IMG/VR virus record: IMGVR_UViG_3300032046_005540
Coordinates: 1 to 64,000 of that record
Source: a virus
DNA length: 64,000 nucleotides
Reading direction: 5' to 3' (one strand)
This document shows positions 24,950 through 32,167 of the stretch, piece by piece (the stretch's first letter is position 1; the number at the start of each line of letters is the position of its first letter). Position numbers and translations under genes: made by a program. The notes beneath the pieces are model-generated. The model worked only from the letters and a program-made list of their open reading frames with translations. It made no database searches and was not told where the DNA came from.

Positions 24950-25699
24950 TTAAAGTTTAGTTAAAATTTCAGGTTTTCCATCTACAATTACAATAGTATG
25001 CTCACAGTGAACGGATAAAGAACCGTCTTTAGTTACAATAGTCCAACCATTATCTAAAGTTCTAACAGCTCTTTTTCCACAACAAATCATTGGCTCGATA
25101 CTGAACACCATACCATTTTGGATTATACTACCTAATTCTTTACATGAACACCACCAATTTGGAACAAAAGGATCTTCATGTAACTCCTTTCCTATTCCAT
25201 GACCTCCATAATCACGAATAACATTAAAACCATTACTTCTAACATAACTATAAATAGCAGATGATATATCGTTTATTTTATTACCTACAATTGCTTTCTC
25301 AATTCCTTTTTCTAAACTTTGATTACAAACATCAGCTAACCTTTTTACAGAATCAGAAACATTTTCTACACAAACAATTATTGCGGCGTCTGCACAAAAA
25401 CCATTTTTTGAAATGCAAACATCAAAAGTTAATATATCTCCTTCTTTAAGTTTTCTATCTGAAGGTATTCCATGAACAACTTCTTCATTTATAGAAATAC
25501 AAATTGCTTTAGGAAAACCTTTTGTAAATGTTGCTGGAGTAGCTCCATTACCTCGAATAAAAGTATCTGCAATATTATTTAATTCAATAGTGCTAATATC
25601 AGGAACAGTAGATTTATGTAATAGATCTAAAGTTTGAGCTACAATTTTTCCATTTTGTCTAATTGTTTCGATTTCTTCTTTAGTTTTTATCGTAATCAT
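24950..25699 (-). CDS. map: Type I methionine aminopeptidase
   Basis: 249 aa, the normal length of bacterial type Ia enzymes. Substrate His76 (EEVVHGIP) and metal ligands Asp93, Asp104, His167 (GGHGIGKELHEDP), Glu202 (FSIEPM) and Glu233 (CEHT) are all present. It removes the initiator Met after deformylation, so with the deformylase at 13184 the phage encodes the full N-terminal methionine excision pathway. It is followed closely by small hypothetical genes in the same operon. Confidence 0.96.
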   Translation of the reverse strand: MITIKTKEEIETIRQNGKIVAQTLDLLHKSTVPDISTIELNNIADTFIRGNGATPATFTKGFPKAICISINEEVVHGIPSDRKLKEGDILTFDVCISKNGFCADAAIIVCVENVSDSVKRLADVCNQSLEKGIEKAIVGNKINDISSAIYSYVRSNGFNVIRDYGGHGIGKELHEDPFVPNWWCSCKELGSIIQNGMVFSIEPMICCGKRAVRTLDNGWTIVTKDGSLSVHCEHTIVIVDGKPEILTKL

Positions 25700-25702
25700 T
25701 CT

Positions 25703-25906
25703 TTACCCCCATTTATTCAAAAATTTTAAATAAGCACGGACAAACCAAAAAAGAACCATCACAGGCCAAATAATCATAACACAAATTAAACTTACTTCAC
25801 CTAACCAATCATCAAACCATTCTTCGAAATAAGAAGGGTTCAATATTCTAAGGCATAAAGGTAACAAAAACCACCCTAAAACATAAATCAATAATATTAA
25901 ATTCAT
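25703..25906 (-). CDS. Small membrane protein
   Basis: 67 aa with two hydrophobic segments (LILLIYVLGWFLLPLCL and LICVMIIWPVMVLFWFV) separated by an acidic Trp-rich loop (FEEWFDDWLGE). It ends 4 bp before the aminopeptidase gene. A role in superinfection exclusion is possible but unsupported. Confidence 0.65.
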   Translation of the reverse strand: MNLILLIYVLGWFLLPLCLRILNPSYFEEWFDDWLGEVSLICVMIIWPVMVLFWFVRAYLKFLNKWG

Positions 25907-25928
25907 ATTAATCTCCTTTATAATTTTA

Positions 25929-26001
25929 TAGCCCCAACGAGAATTGAACTCGTATTTACAGCTTGAAGGGCTGTTATCCTAACCATTTAGATGATGGGGC
26001 T
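25929..26001 (-). tRNA. tRNA-Glu (UUC), with C at position 33
   Basis: Acceptor AGCCCCA/TGGGGCT (7 bp), a D-arm of Glu type (TCTAAATGGTTAGGAT), anticodon stem ACAGC/GCTGT with loop CCTTCAA, and T-arm ACGAG-TTCAATT-CTCGT. Loop positions 34-36 read TTC. Position 33 is C instead of the near-universal U, which may weaken function. CCA is not encoded; the discriminator is A. The 5' part overlaps the end of the neighbouring CDS. Confidence 0.85.
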
Positions 26002-26209
26002 CATTTTCATCATTGTTTTCTATTACCGGTCCTTCTTTTCTTAATTCAATAGCACAAGTTAAATCAAAAATGCTTCCATTTAATTTATCAATACAATCTT
26101 GAATAACTTTCTTTCTTTCTTCTAAATAGTCTTGTTCTTTAGCTACTAAGAGTTGATCTCTCATTTGAGAGATTTGATCGATTACTCCACAATAAATCAT
26201 ATAATACAT
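25979..26209 (-). CDS. Hypothetical coiled-coil protein overlapping tRNA
   Basis: 76 aa, mostly helix (VIDQISQMRDQLLVAKEQDY, VIQDCIDKLNGSIFDL) with an acidic tail. Its last seven codons and stop lie inside the 5' part of tRNA-Glu, so processing of the tRNA would cut the end of the message. AGGAAG upstream of the ATG supports translation. Confidence 0.55.
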   Translation of the reverse strand: MYYMIYCGVIDQISQMRDQLLVAKEQDYLEERKKVIQDCIDKLNGSIFDLTCAIELRKEGPVIENNDENEPHHLNG

Positions 26210-26221
26210 AATTTCTTCCTA

Positions 26222-26485
26222 TTAATATACATCCCCGTTTTCTTTTATCTTTTCATTTTCATATTCAGCAATTGCTCTTCTATACATTTCTAACTTACAA
26301 CATTCTAAAACTCCTACAATTTCATTATATCTTTTGTAATTTGGAGTTTCCCCTAAAGCCTCTTTAAGTATTTTAGTAATTATATAATTTAATGTTCCAG
26401 GTTCGGTGCCTATACAAATGGTTTCTAAAATTTCTTTAATAACATTATCCCAATCTTTTCTATGTGCTTTTGGTATATAAGGCAT
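26222..26485 (-). CDS. DUF6899-like phage protein
   Basis: 87 aa from the ATG at 26485 (AAAGGAGAGAAG upstream); the reading from 26512 overlaps the preceding gene more. It contains MPYIPKAHRKDWD, LNYIITKILKEAL and a GVLECCKLEMYRRAIAEYEN stretch ending NGDVY, as in a widespread small phage family of unknown function. Confidence 0.72.
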   Translation of the reverse strand: MPYIPKAHRKDWDNVIKEILETICIGTEPGTLNYIITKILKEALGETPNYKRYNEIVGVLECCKLEMYRRAIAEYENEKIKENGDVY

Positions 26486-26648
26486 TTTTCTTCTCTCTCC
26501 TTTCCAATTCATCCTTTTCTAAAGGTTTATAAGTTATACATACTGGTTTTCCATCAATTTCTTTTACCATCATGTGAAAACAAGTGCATTTATCTTTTCT
26601 AATGTGTTTATATCTACATGTTTTTATTTCACATAAAGCTGATGCCAT
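26460..26648 (-). CDS. Small Cys-rich protein
   Basis: 62 aa with Cys at CEIKTCRYKH, CTCFHM and PVCITY, a possible zinc site (C-x4-C-x10-C-x-C). It lies just downstream of the long hairpin at 26669-26743. Confidence 0.6.
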   Translation of the reverse strand: MASALCEIKTCRYKHIRKDKCTCFHMMVKEIDGKPVCITYKPLEKDELERREKKNALYTKST

Positions 26649-26668
26649 AATTACTATTCCTTTTTTAT

Positions 26669-26743
26669 CCCAGGTGTGGGAGCTCTTACCTTGGTTCTAA
26701 TTATTTAGAATTACAAGACGAGCTCCCAACACTTTCTACTGGG
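26669..26743 (-). ncRNA. 75-nt long hairpin RNA element
   Basis: Three stacked helices: 5 bp CCCAG/CTGGG at the base, about 12 bp around GGGAGCTC/GAGCTCCC with one bulged base, and an upper part (4 bp plus 6 bp TTCTAA/TTAGAA). No U-run follows. It lies between two small genes and shares the GAGCTC core with the hairpin at 27128-27158. It may be an RNA processing or stability element. Confidence 0.6.
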
Positions 26744-26749
26744 TTTAAT

Positions 26750-27097
26750 TTATATTGGTTCAACTTCACCACCACACTCACATCTACCGGGATGACAAAG
26801 ATGATATATAAGCCCACATTTTAAACATTTATATTCTAAAAATGCTGTTGCAGTAGGTTTTGAAAACCTTGCTGCTATATCAACGCCCATATATGCGGCG
26901 TTATTTAGTATTTGTAGTCTTTCCTTAAGATGTTGAAACTTAAAATTTTTCACTTTCTTCATTTTCTCTTTACAACTATCACACCAAAAGGTGTATGGAA
27001 TTTCACCTTCACACTCTTTTATTTGATCTTGGAGTATTTCTGTGCGTCTTAAAAGAGTTTCATTACTTATTGGAAATAATAATTTAGTTTTTTCCAT
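26750..27097 (-). CDS. Zinc-ribbon protein, paralogue of 41532 gene
   Basis: 115 aa. The first CxxC pair is in FWCDSCKEKMKK; a second set in YKCLKCGLIYHLCHPGRCECG looks like a zinc ribbon. The ECEGEIPYTFWCDSCKEK stretch matches ECEEGIPREMWCEDCKSK of the 41532 gene, so the two share a domain. Function unknown; nucleic-acid binding is likely. Confidence 0.65.
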   Translation of the reverse strand: MEKTKLLFPISNETLLRRTEILQDQIKECEGEIPYTFWCDSCKEKMKKVKNFKFQHLKERLQILNNAAYMGVDIAARFSKPTATAFLEYKCLKCGLIYHLCHPGRCECGGEVEPI

Positions 27098-27127
27098 TAG
27101 AAACCTTTAATTGTTTACCTCTTTTAT

Positions 27128-27158
27128 GGAGCTCACTGTATTAGTAACAGTGAGCTCC
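27128..27158 (-). other. Perfect 12-bp hairpin
   Basis: GGAGCTCACTGT and its exact complement flank a 7-nt loop. ATAAAAGAGG follows on the minus strand, not a U-run, so it is a poor terminator. It lies in the 85-bp gap before the zinc-ribbon gene and shares GGAGCTC with the element at 26669-26743. Confidence 0.65.
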
Positions 27159-27182
27159 TACTGGCAGTGGAAGATTTGTTCT

Positions 27183-27428
27183 TTACTCAGTTAACTTATA
27201 AACTCCTGGGCTTACTTTTGTTGCTTTCAACCGCTTTATAGCGTTGAACAAATATGGTTTTGCTTCGTTCGGAAAACCCATATCTTTCGCAATCTGAGAA
27301 ACGGGAGTTTCTTTCTTCAAAGCCTCTCTCAACTTCTCCATATCAACACTATACTTCGGAGTTCTAACTGGCTTCTTTTCTTGCGATTTCTTTGATACCG
27401 GTCTTACTTGCAATTTCTTTGATGTCAT
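27183..27428 (-). CDS. Small basic protein, possibly HTH
   Basis: 81 aa, strongly basic at the N-terminus (KKLQVRPVSKKSQEKKPVR). A helix-turn-helix-like stretch follows at about 33-70 (LREALKKETPVSQIAKDMGF, LFNAIKRLKATKVS). AGGAGGTGA precedes the ATG, so high expression is likely. DNA binding is inferred. Confidence 0.62.
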   Translation of the reverse strand: MTSKKLQVRPVSKKSQEKKPVRTPKYSVDMEKLREALKKETPVSQIAKDMGFPNEAKPYLFNAIKRLKATKVSPGVYKLTE

Positions 27429-27462
27429 CTTTTTTCACCTCCTTAAATTTTAGCTTTTATTT

Positions 27463-27705
27463 TTACTTTTCATCGGTATACAATAAATCAGAACCACAAT
27501 TTTTACACTTAGTTGCTCCTTTAATAACTACTCCTTTACAAAATGGACATCTTGGACCATTGTTTGGACCAAGGGCAACAATCAACCAACCTAAAGGGCC
27601 TAAAAGGATTCCCATAAACATACCCCAAACAATTCTATTCTTACTTGTCCCAATCAAATTACCAACGAACCCACCGACAATAACTAAAAATAAATATACA
27701 AACAT
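27463..27705 (-). CDS. Membrane protein with C-terminal zinc ribbon
   Basis: 80 aa. Two hydrophobic segments (MFVYLFLVIVGGFVGNLIG; WGMFMGILLGPLGWLIVAL) are followed by CPFCKGVVIKGATKCKNCG, a classical four-Cys zinc ribbon on the cytoplasmic side. Such domains occur in host small membrane proteins of unknown role. It is the first gene of the unit driven by the promoter at 27734. Confidence 0.72.
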   Translation of the reverse strand: MFVYLFLVIVGGFVGNLIGTSKNRIVWGMFMGILLGPLGWLIVALGPNNGPRCPFCKGVVIKGATKCKNCGSDLLYTDEK

Positions 27706-27733
27706 TTTATACCTCCTTATTTATCATTATTAT

Positions 27734-27743
27734 ATTATACACA
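27734..27743 (-). promoter_or_regulatory. Extended -10 promoter TGTGTATAAT (1 of 7)
   Basis: TGTG-TATAAT on the minus strand in a 56-bp intergenic gap, 29 bp before the ATG at 27705. It shares TTAATTGTG upstream with the copy at 33955. No TTGACA is present; a weak shared ACC-containing block lies about 16 nt upstream. Confidence 0.8.
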
Positions 27744-27761
27744 ATTAAATGACAAAAGGTT

Positions 27762-28280
27762 CTAAAAATCTTTACAAATACTCATGTTTTTCTTTTCTCC
27801 AAATTGGCAAATCAAAGATTCTAAACTTTTAGATCTAAATTCACCAACATATTTTTCTAAATAATAAACAGACATTCCAACAATTTTTAAAAGATCATAA
27901 CCTTTAGCAAAAGCCCTTTTCTCACCTTCCCACCTTATTCTTTTATCAAAGGAGTTGTTCAAATACCTTTTATCATAACCTCCCTCTAAAAAATCCAAAA
28001 TATGTCCTAACTCATGGGCAATTACAAATGTGTTATATTCTTTATTTTTACGTTTTCTCACTGCAATATAATCTATATACATCTCTTTATTGATCGTAAA
28101 AAACCCTACAAAGCCATCATAATTTTGTTCATTCTTAATAGGAAGTCCTTTTGAAAATTCATATATATTAATAGTAATTGGAATTTTCCATCTTTTTTGT
28201 AGTTGGGCTTCAACAAATACTATCATCTTATTTTGTATTAAATCCCAATTTGGAATATTTCTCTTTTTTTTCTTTTTCAT
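27762..28280 (-). CDS. HExxH metallopeptidase-like protein
   Basis: 172 aa. The zinc-binding helix FVIAHELGHILDFLEGG has the HExxH motif, with a downstream Glu-rich helix (WEGEKRAFAKGYDLL) able to supply the third ligand, as in ImmA/IrrE or SprT-type peptidases. The N-terminus is Lys-rich. It is one of three HExxH genes within 6 kb. The target is unknown; cleavage of a host regulator is a possibility for ImmA-like enzymes. Confidence 0.75.
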   Translation of the reverse strand: MKKKKKRNIPNWDLIQNKMIVFVEAQLQKRWKIPITINIYEFSKGLPIKNEQNYDGFVGFFTINKEMYIDYIAVRKRKNKEYNTFVIAHELGHILDFLEGGYDKRYLNNSFDKRIRWEGEKRAFAKGYDLLKIVGMSVYYLEKYVGEFRSKSLESLICQFGEKKNMSICKDF

Positions 28281-28298
28281 GAATAATTAATTATTTTC

Positions 28299-28481
28299 CT
28301 AAATATTACTTCTTAATACCTTTATAGAATCATGAATTAATTGACACACTCTTTTTCCATTAATATAACCCCAAATATATTCCATTTGTAATTCGCACGT
28401 TACATCTTTATATTGGCAAATACTTTTCACAATTTGAGAATTACTTCCATTTCCAATAAATCCGTTTTTTCCATTTATCAT
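28299..28481 (-). CDS. Small hypothetical protein
   Basis: 60 aa with GKNGFIGNGSNSQIVKSICQ, then ELQMEYIWGYINGKRVC. The ATG overlaps the stop of the upstream gene by 4 nt (ATGA). No family recognised. Confidence 0.55.
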   Translation of the reverse strand: MINGKNGFIGNGSNSQIVKSICQYKDVTCELQMEYIWGYINGKRVCQLIHDSIKVLRSNI

Positions 28482-28708
28482 TTTATCTTTTCCTTTTTAT
28501 TCATATATTCACTTTCAACTTTCACCTCAGGATATGTCAAAGCCTTCTTAACCAACTTTAATTCTTTAGGAGTTATAGGTTTAATGATCTGCTTTTTCAA
28601 ATCATAAATAAATATAGTATTTGACGATTTACCATAAGTAACTAAATAATTATCCTCTCTAAATAATTCATCTCCTAATATAAACATTTCAGTTATACCT
28701 TTTTCCAT
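28478..28708 (-). CDS. Small hypothetical protein
   Basis: 76 aa: beta-rich N-terminal half (FILGDELFREDNYLVTYG, TIFIYDLKKQII) and a Lys/Glu helical tail. Coupled to the next gene through ATGA. Confidence 0.55.
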   Translation of the reverse strand: MEKGITEMFILGDELFREDNYLVTYGKSSNTIFIYDLKKQIIKPITPKELKLVKKALTYPEVKVESEYMNKKEKIK

Positions 28709-28722
28709 AATTATTCCCTCTT

Positions 28723-28977
28723 CTATTTTAATATTCTTGTTTTTCTTCGCCCAAAATCATAAATCCCTATTTTCTTAGCATTATTTCTTCGTATCCATTG
28801 TCTAAAACTTTTTTCAGTTACTTCAAAAGTATCTGCTCCTATATTGGAATATTGCAAATACCATTTTTTCCTATGCAAACTCCACCATCTGTTGTTAACA
28901 AGACGAACATCTAAAGTTGAAGGTTTTTGCCAAATAGTCCCGCGTTCGTTAGAAAGATCATAAAGTTTAAATCTCAT
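28723..28977 (-). CDS. Small basic hypothetical protein
   Basis: 84 aa, Trp- and Arg-rich (RLVNNRWWSLHRKKWYLQY, FRQWIRRNNAKK), with possible nucleic-acid binding. No family recognised. Confidence 0.55.
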   Translation of the reverse strand: MRFKLYDLSNERGTIWQKPSTLDVRLVNNRWWSLHRKKWYLQYSNIGADTFEVTEKSFRQWIRRNNAKKIGIYDFGRRKTRILK

Positions 28978-28990
28978 TTTATTTTTCTCC

Positions 28991-29455
28991 TTAATTTTTC
29001 AATATAAAAACCTTAACTGTTTTCTTTCCAAAATTTCGAGCTTCTTGAATAGTTTTAAAACAAATATCTATTTTTAAACCATTTATTTTACTTCCTGTAT
29101 CAGTTACCATTCCTAAACCTAAACTATCCATATAAACAATACTTCCAAGTTTTAAAATTTTTGGATCTGCCGCTATAGTAAAAACATCTAAATCTCCGAC
29201 TTTCAAGAATCCTTTTCCAACTACACATTCTCCGCTTTTTGTTAAAGATGAATATGGAGCTCCCATAGCATAACCGGTTGCTTCCATATTTAATACCATC
29301 CCATTTTCAACTGAAAGTTGTATTGACAAATCTTTTTTCTGTAACTCTTTCATTGCTTTCAAATTTATATATGTTGCAAAAAACATTACAACTATAACAC
29401 TAATTAATAATGTATTTATTATTTGCTTTCCTGTTTTCTTCAAAGTTTCATTCAT
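28991..29455 (-). CDS. Membrane-anchored 3D-domain protein
   Basis: 154 aa from the ATG at 29455 (TAATG overlap with the previous stop, AAGGAG upstream). Residues 10-35 are a hydrophobic anchor (IINTLLISVIVVMFFATYI). The rest is a 3D/double-psi-beta-barrel domain: MEATGYAMGAPYSSLTKSGE, FTIAADPKILKLGSIVY and GLGMVTDTGSKINGLKIDI, with Asp residues of the MltA-like active site. Cell-wall cleavage or peptidoglycan binding is inferred. It is far from the lysis block, so it may act in wall remodelling during infection. Confidence 0.83.
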   Translation of the reverse strand: MNETLKKTGKQIINTLLISVIVVMFFATYINLKAMKELQKKDLSIQLSVENGMVLNMEATGYAMGAPYSSLTKSGECVVGKGFLKVGDLDVFTIAADPKILKLGSIVYMDSLGLGMVTDTGSKINGLKIDICFKTIQEARNFGKKTVKVFILKN

Positions 29456-29847
29456 TATTTTCTCCTTAAGTATGTTCTTATACATTCTTTTCTACAAATT
29501 TCAAAATCCTTTCGAAATGATAGATCTTTCCAAAATTCAGTTCTTTGTAATTCTTTTTTAGCCCACCACCATGCTCTTATCTCTTCTAAACTACAAATTA
29601 ACTTTCTCCAATATGCCCAAGGCCTACGATAAAACCAATAGAAAAAAGGTCTTGTAAAAGAATATTTTAACAAGGAGCAATGCCCAAGTTCATGATACAA
29701 CACAAACACTCTTAATTGAAGATAACCAGGGATTAGTTTTATGAAATACCTTCCATCTTCATTTAAAACAACTCCATTTTCTAAACCGTAAGATACAGGT
29801 ATTGAACACGAACCTATTTTTGTAGATAAAAAGTCTTCATAAAGCAT
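29455..29847 (-). CDS. HExxH metallopeptidase-like protein
   Basis: 130 aa from the ATG at 29847 (AGAGGTAA upstream). VFVLYHELGHCSLLKYSF supplies the HExxH zinc site. A Trp-rich, basic C-terminus follows (FYWFYRRPWAYWRKL, EEIRAWWWAKKEL), whose Glu residues could give the third ligand. Second of three such proteins nearby. The substrate is unknown. Confidence 0.72.
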   Translation of the reverse strand: MLYEDFLSTKIGSCSIPVSYGLENGVVLNEDGRYFIKLIPGYLQLRVFVLYHELGHCSLLKYSFTRPFFYWFYRRPWAYWRKLICSLEEIRAWWWAKKELQRTEFWKDLSFRKDFEICRKECIRTYLRRK

Positions 29848-29864
29848 GATTACCTCTATAAGTT

Positions 29865-30308
29865 TCAAATAACTTCTGAAATCTTGACATTCACATTTGC
29901 CCCAACCCAAACTTCAACATGTTTACCATTCAGATCCCAAATGCTTTGAAATATATAAAATATTCCAACAACAGAACTCTTTTCTATAAAATAAAAAGTA
30001 TCTTTTCTTCCTATATAAACTATATCTTTAATAACTATTGGATCTCCATAAACAATATTATATTTTGATCCAAGCTTTAGTTGAGACCTCTCAATGTATC
30101 CTCTAATACATTCTCCTTTAATTCTTTCAATTTTAGCTTTATTTAAATCTCCAGAATAAAAAATTCCTACATATGGAGGGCAACCGTCTCTATCTGGTAG
30201 GAGAACAGGAACAAATTCCCATTTCTCTTTAGATTTAAAAATCTTTTTCCACCATTTCTTTTTTAGAGGTCTTTCATAAGAATTTTTTAATGTATAAAAT
30301 TTACTCAT
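29865..30308 (-). CDS. Hypothetical beta-rich protein
   Basis: 147 aa. Basic start (RPLKKKWWKKIFKSKEKWE), then many beta strands (YNIVYGDPIVIKDIVYIG, HVEVWVGANVNVKISEV). Its 3' end overlaps the longer reading of the metallopeptidase gene but not the preferred start. Family unknown. Confidence 0.58.
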   Translation of the reverse strand: MSKFYTLKNSYERPLKKKWWKKIFKSKEKWEFVPVLLPDRDGCPPYVGIFYSGDLNKAKIERIKGECIRGYIERSQLKLGSKYNIVYGDPIVIKDIVYIGRKDTFYFIEKSSVVGIFYIFQSIWDLNGKHVEVWVGANVNVKISEVI

Positions 30309-30372
30309 TTTACCTCCTTATAAAATGTTTTTCTTCATTCCTGAGCAAATATACTCTTTTTAAAAGAACACC

Positions 30373-30657
30373 TCATATTCTGGTTTGACAAATGGTTGTC
30401 TCCTGGTTTTCAACCACAAGGACGGAGGAAACTCTTTCATCTTTTGGTTGCCGTGGACATTCCTTCAATAAAATACCCTTGCACAAGCTACAAACATATT
30501 TGAGGTGTCCAAATTCGGTAAGCTTTGATTTCCTTTGAACGAAAGAGTTACAACATTTTAAATCAAGTCTTTTAATTAGGTTGTCAAATTTAGTAAAAGC
30601 TCTAACACCTTTTGTTTTTTCTTTTTTACAAATTACACATCTTCTTGTTACTTTCAT
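30373..30657 (-). CDS. Small zinc-binding protein
   Basis: 94 aa with CVICKKEKTKG near the N-terminus and YVCSLCKGILLKEC in the middle, two CxxC pairs that can form one zinc site. Function unknown. Confidence 0.6.
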   Translation of the reverse strand: MKVTRRCVICKKEKTKGVRAFTKFDNLIKRLDLKCCNSFVQRKSKLTEFGHLKYVCSLCKGILLKECPRQPKDERVSSVLVVENQETTICQTRI

Positions 30658-30723
30658 TTTATGTTCTCCTTCAATCAGATAATATTTTATCGCCCTTAAA
30701 ATAAATCTTTTCTCCTTCCTTCA

Positions 30724-30924
30724 TTAAATCATGACCGTAGACAAACAAAGCTCTTGCAGTTCCTTGCACCTTAAAGTCATATTAGCATCAGGATACCTCG
30801 CCAGCTCCTCATTTATTTCCGCTCGCATCACATAAGCAGTAGCAAGAGCCTTAAGCCCATCCGCTCTTCTCCTATCTCCTGCTGCTCTCAATCTTAATGC
30901 TTCTTTTTCCTTTTTCTCATCCAT
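30724..30924 (-). CDS. Small charged helical protein
   Basis: 66 aa, a Lys/Arg/Glu/Ala helix (EKEALRLRAAGDRRRADGLK) ending in a Cys-containing segment. It follows the tRNA-like element in the same transcript. No family recognised. Confidence 0.55.
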   Translation of the reverse strand: MDEKKEKEALRLRAAGDRRRADGLKALATAYVMRAEINEELARYPDANMTLRCKELQELCLSTVMI

Positions 30925-30947
30925 CTTAATCTTCTTTTAAGTGGGCG

Positions 30948-31021
30948 AAGGAGTGGAAGGATTCTAACCTTCATCTTCTTAGGTATCATTCCTAAGATGT
31001 TCTTCTTTAAACTACACTCCC
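30948..31021 (-). tRNA. tRNA-like element, anticodon uncertain
   Basis: Acceptor GGGAGTG pairs with CACTCCT. The T-arm GAAGG-TTAGAAT-CCTTC is nearly canonical. The D-arm is short and lacks the GG pair. The anticodon arm is a 7-bp stem with loop AATGATA, so position 33 is not U and the anticodon cannot be read with confidence (TGA by position, GAT if shifted). It sits 12 bp after a promoter. It may be a decayed or unusual tRNA. Confidence 0.55.
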
Positions 31022-31032
31022 GCTTTAGATAT

Positions 31033-31042
31033 ATTATACACA
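31033..31042 (-). promoter_or_regulatory. Extended -10 promoter TGTGTATAAT (2 of 7)
   Basis: TGTGTATAATATAT on the minus strand directly upstream of the tRNA-like element, predicted to start transcription about 5 bp before it. Confidence 0.8.
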
Positions 31043-31078
31043 ATTATATCTGATGAGGAGTTCAAAATTTTCTTTTGT

Positions 31079-31268
31079 TTAATTCACACCAATCATACCT
31101 TTTTTCAATAGTTCATAAATTACTTTATAATCTTCCCAAGTCCCACTTCCAGTGCTAATCGTATGAACCTTATCATTTTTGGTTGTTTCGAAAAACCAAA
31201 ATCTTGCTGGCCAAGATCAAACTTCTTAGATCTTGAGTATCCTATTTAGTTGAGTTTTTAATTTTCAT
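31079..31268 (-). pseudogene. Decayed small gene
   Basis: A coding-looking tail (ARFWFFETTKNDKVHTISTG, then GTWEDYKVIYELLKKG, stop at 31079) has no start codon in frame. The only upstream ATG with a ribosome site, at 31268, is in a different frame and meets TAG after eight codons. This suggests a frameshifted gene. Otherwise the 299 bp from 31039 to 31337 appear empty. Confidence 0.45.
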
Positions 31269-31337
31269 TTTTATCTCTTCTTTAACTGTTTACAAAAACT
31301 TCAATCTTCGACTTCATACATATTGAAACTTAGCAAC

Positions 31338-31448
31338 TCAGTTTCTCCAGAGGGGGTCAATATCTTTTATTAAAGTTTCTATCTCTTTCTTAAATTCCTC
31401 TTTTCCAAAGTCAGGTGTTTCAATTGTAAATTCTACTTTGACTTTCAT
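31338..31448 (-). CDS. Very small hypothetical protein
   Basis: 36 aa. It starts MKVKVEFTIETPDFGKEEF and has AAGGAGAAGTCGAA before the ATG, nearly the same leader as the genes at 33759 and 32078. It is the first gene after the promoter at 31479. Confidence 0.6.
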   Translation of the reverse strand: MKVKVEFTIETPDFGKEEFKKEIETLIKDIDPLWRN

Positions 31449-31697
31449 TTCGACTTCTCCTTATTTTATGTTCAATATATTATACACAAATTTTTTCCAC
31501 AGGTGCCGGAATTCTTAAAAATTTTGTATTCGTATTAAAAGACGGTTTGGTAGGGGATTCTTATCCTACCCCTGTAAAATTCAAACCCCACTATTTTAAG
31601 CTTATATTTAAAGCTTCTACTCTATACCTCCTATTTAACTACCAAATACCCCACCGGTTTATTCTAATGCTTCATACTACTTCTTTCTATCTATACT
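31449..31697 (-). other. Gap with promoter and hairpin
   Basis: Contains the promoter at 31479 and, on the minus strand near 31549-31572, a 6-bp GGTAGG/CCTACC hairpin with no clear U-run. An AGGAGG near 31646 is not followed by a usable start codon. No gene is supported. Confidence 0.5.
31479..31488 (-). promoter_or_regulatory. Extended -10 promoter TGTGTATAAT (3 of 7)
   Basis: TTTGTGTATAATATATTGAA on the minus strand, 31 bp upstream of the 36-aa gene at 31338-31448. Confidence 0.82.
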
Positions 31698-31886
31698 TTA
31701 GGAGGTCCAATAATCCATTGGGTTATCGTCTTCCTCATTTCTTTGCAACTCTTCTTCTTTTATATCCTTAATACTTTGTAATGTTTCTTGTTCTGCTATC
31801 TCTAATCTTAATACATCTGCTCTTGCTTGTTCTAATTCTTTTTGGATTAGTTCTAATTCTTTAATTTCATCTTTTAGGGTAAGCAT
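31698..31886 (-). CDS. Small coiled-coil protein
   Basis: 62 aa with a continuous heptad pattern (LKDEIKELELIQKELEQARA) and an acidic end. AAGGAGAG precedes the ATG. Function unknown. Confidence 0.6.
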   Translation of the reverse strand: MLTLKDEIKELELIQKELEQARADVLRLEIAEQETLQSIKDIKEEELQRNEEDDNPMDYWTS

Positions 31887-31896
31887 TTACTCTCCT

Positions 31897-32058
31897 TTAT
31901 TTTATAAGATTCTTTGCTTGCTTTCCTCCAACTCCTAATCCTCTCAATCTTTCTCTTCTTCTGTTTTTCTTATCAACAAAGTATCCTATATAAATAAATA
32001 TTCCAAAAGATAAAATTACACTAAGTGTAGTTATTAATAGTAATGTGTTATTACTCAT
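31897..32058 (-). CDS. Small membrane protein, paralogue of 32206 gene
   Basis: 53 aa. An N-terminal membrane segment (LLLITTLSVILSFGIFIYI) is followed by a basic tail with GLGVGGKQ. The gene at 32206 has the same layout and GVGGKQ, so the two are paralogues. AGGAG precedes the ATG indirectly through the upstream small gene. Confidence 0.6.
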   Translation of the reverse strand: MSNNTLLLITTLSVILSFGIFIYIGYFVDKKNRRRERLRGLGVGGKQAKNLIK

Positions 32059-32077
32059 TTTTATTCTCCTTCTTTCT

Positions 32078-32134
32078 CTATTTCATATTACCTTCTAACT
32101 CATAATCTAATTCAACTTCAATTTTGCATTTCAT
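32078..32134 (-). CDS. Tiny peptide
   Basis: 18 aa (MKCKIEVELDYELEGNMK) with AAGGAGAAAGAA before the ATG and the promoter at 32168 just upstream. Its start resembles the 31338 and 33759 products, so it may be a truncated member of that set or a leader peptide. Confidence 0.4.
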   Translation of the reverse strand: MKCKIEVELDYELEGNMK

Positions 32135-32167
32135 TTCTTTCTCCTTTTTGGTTTTTATCATTAATAT

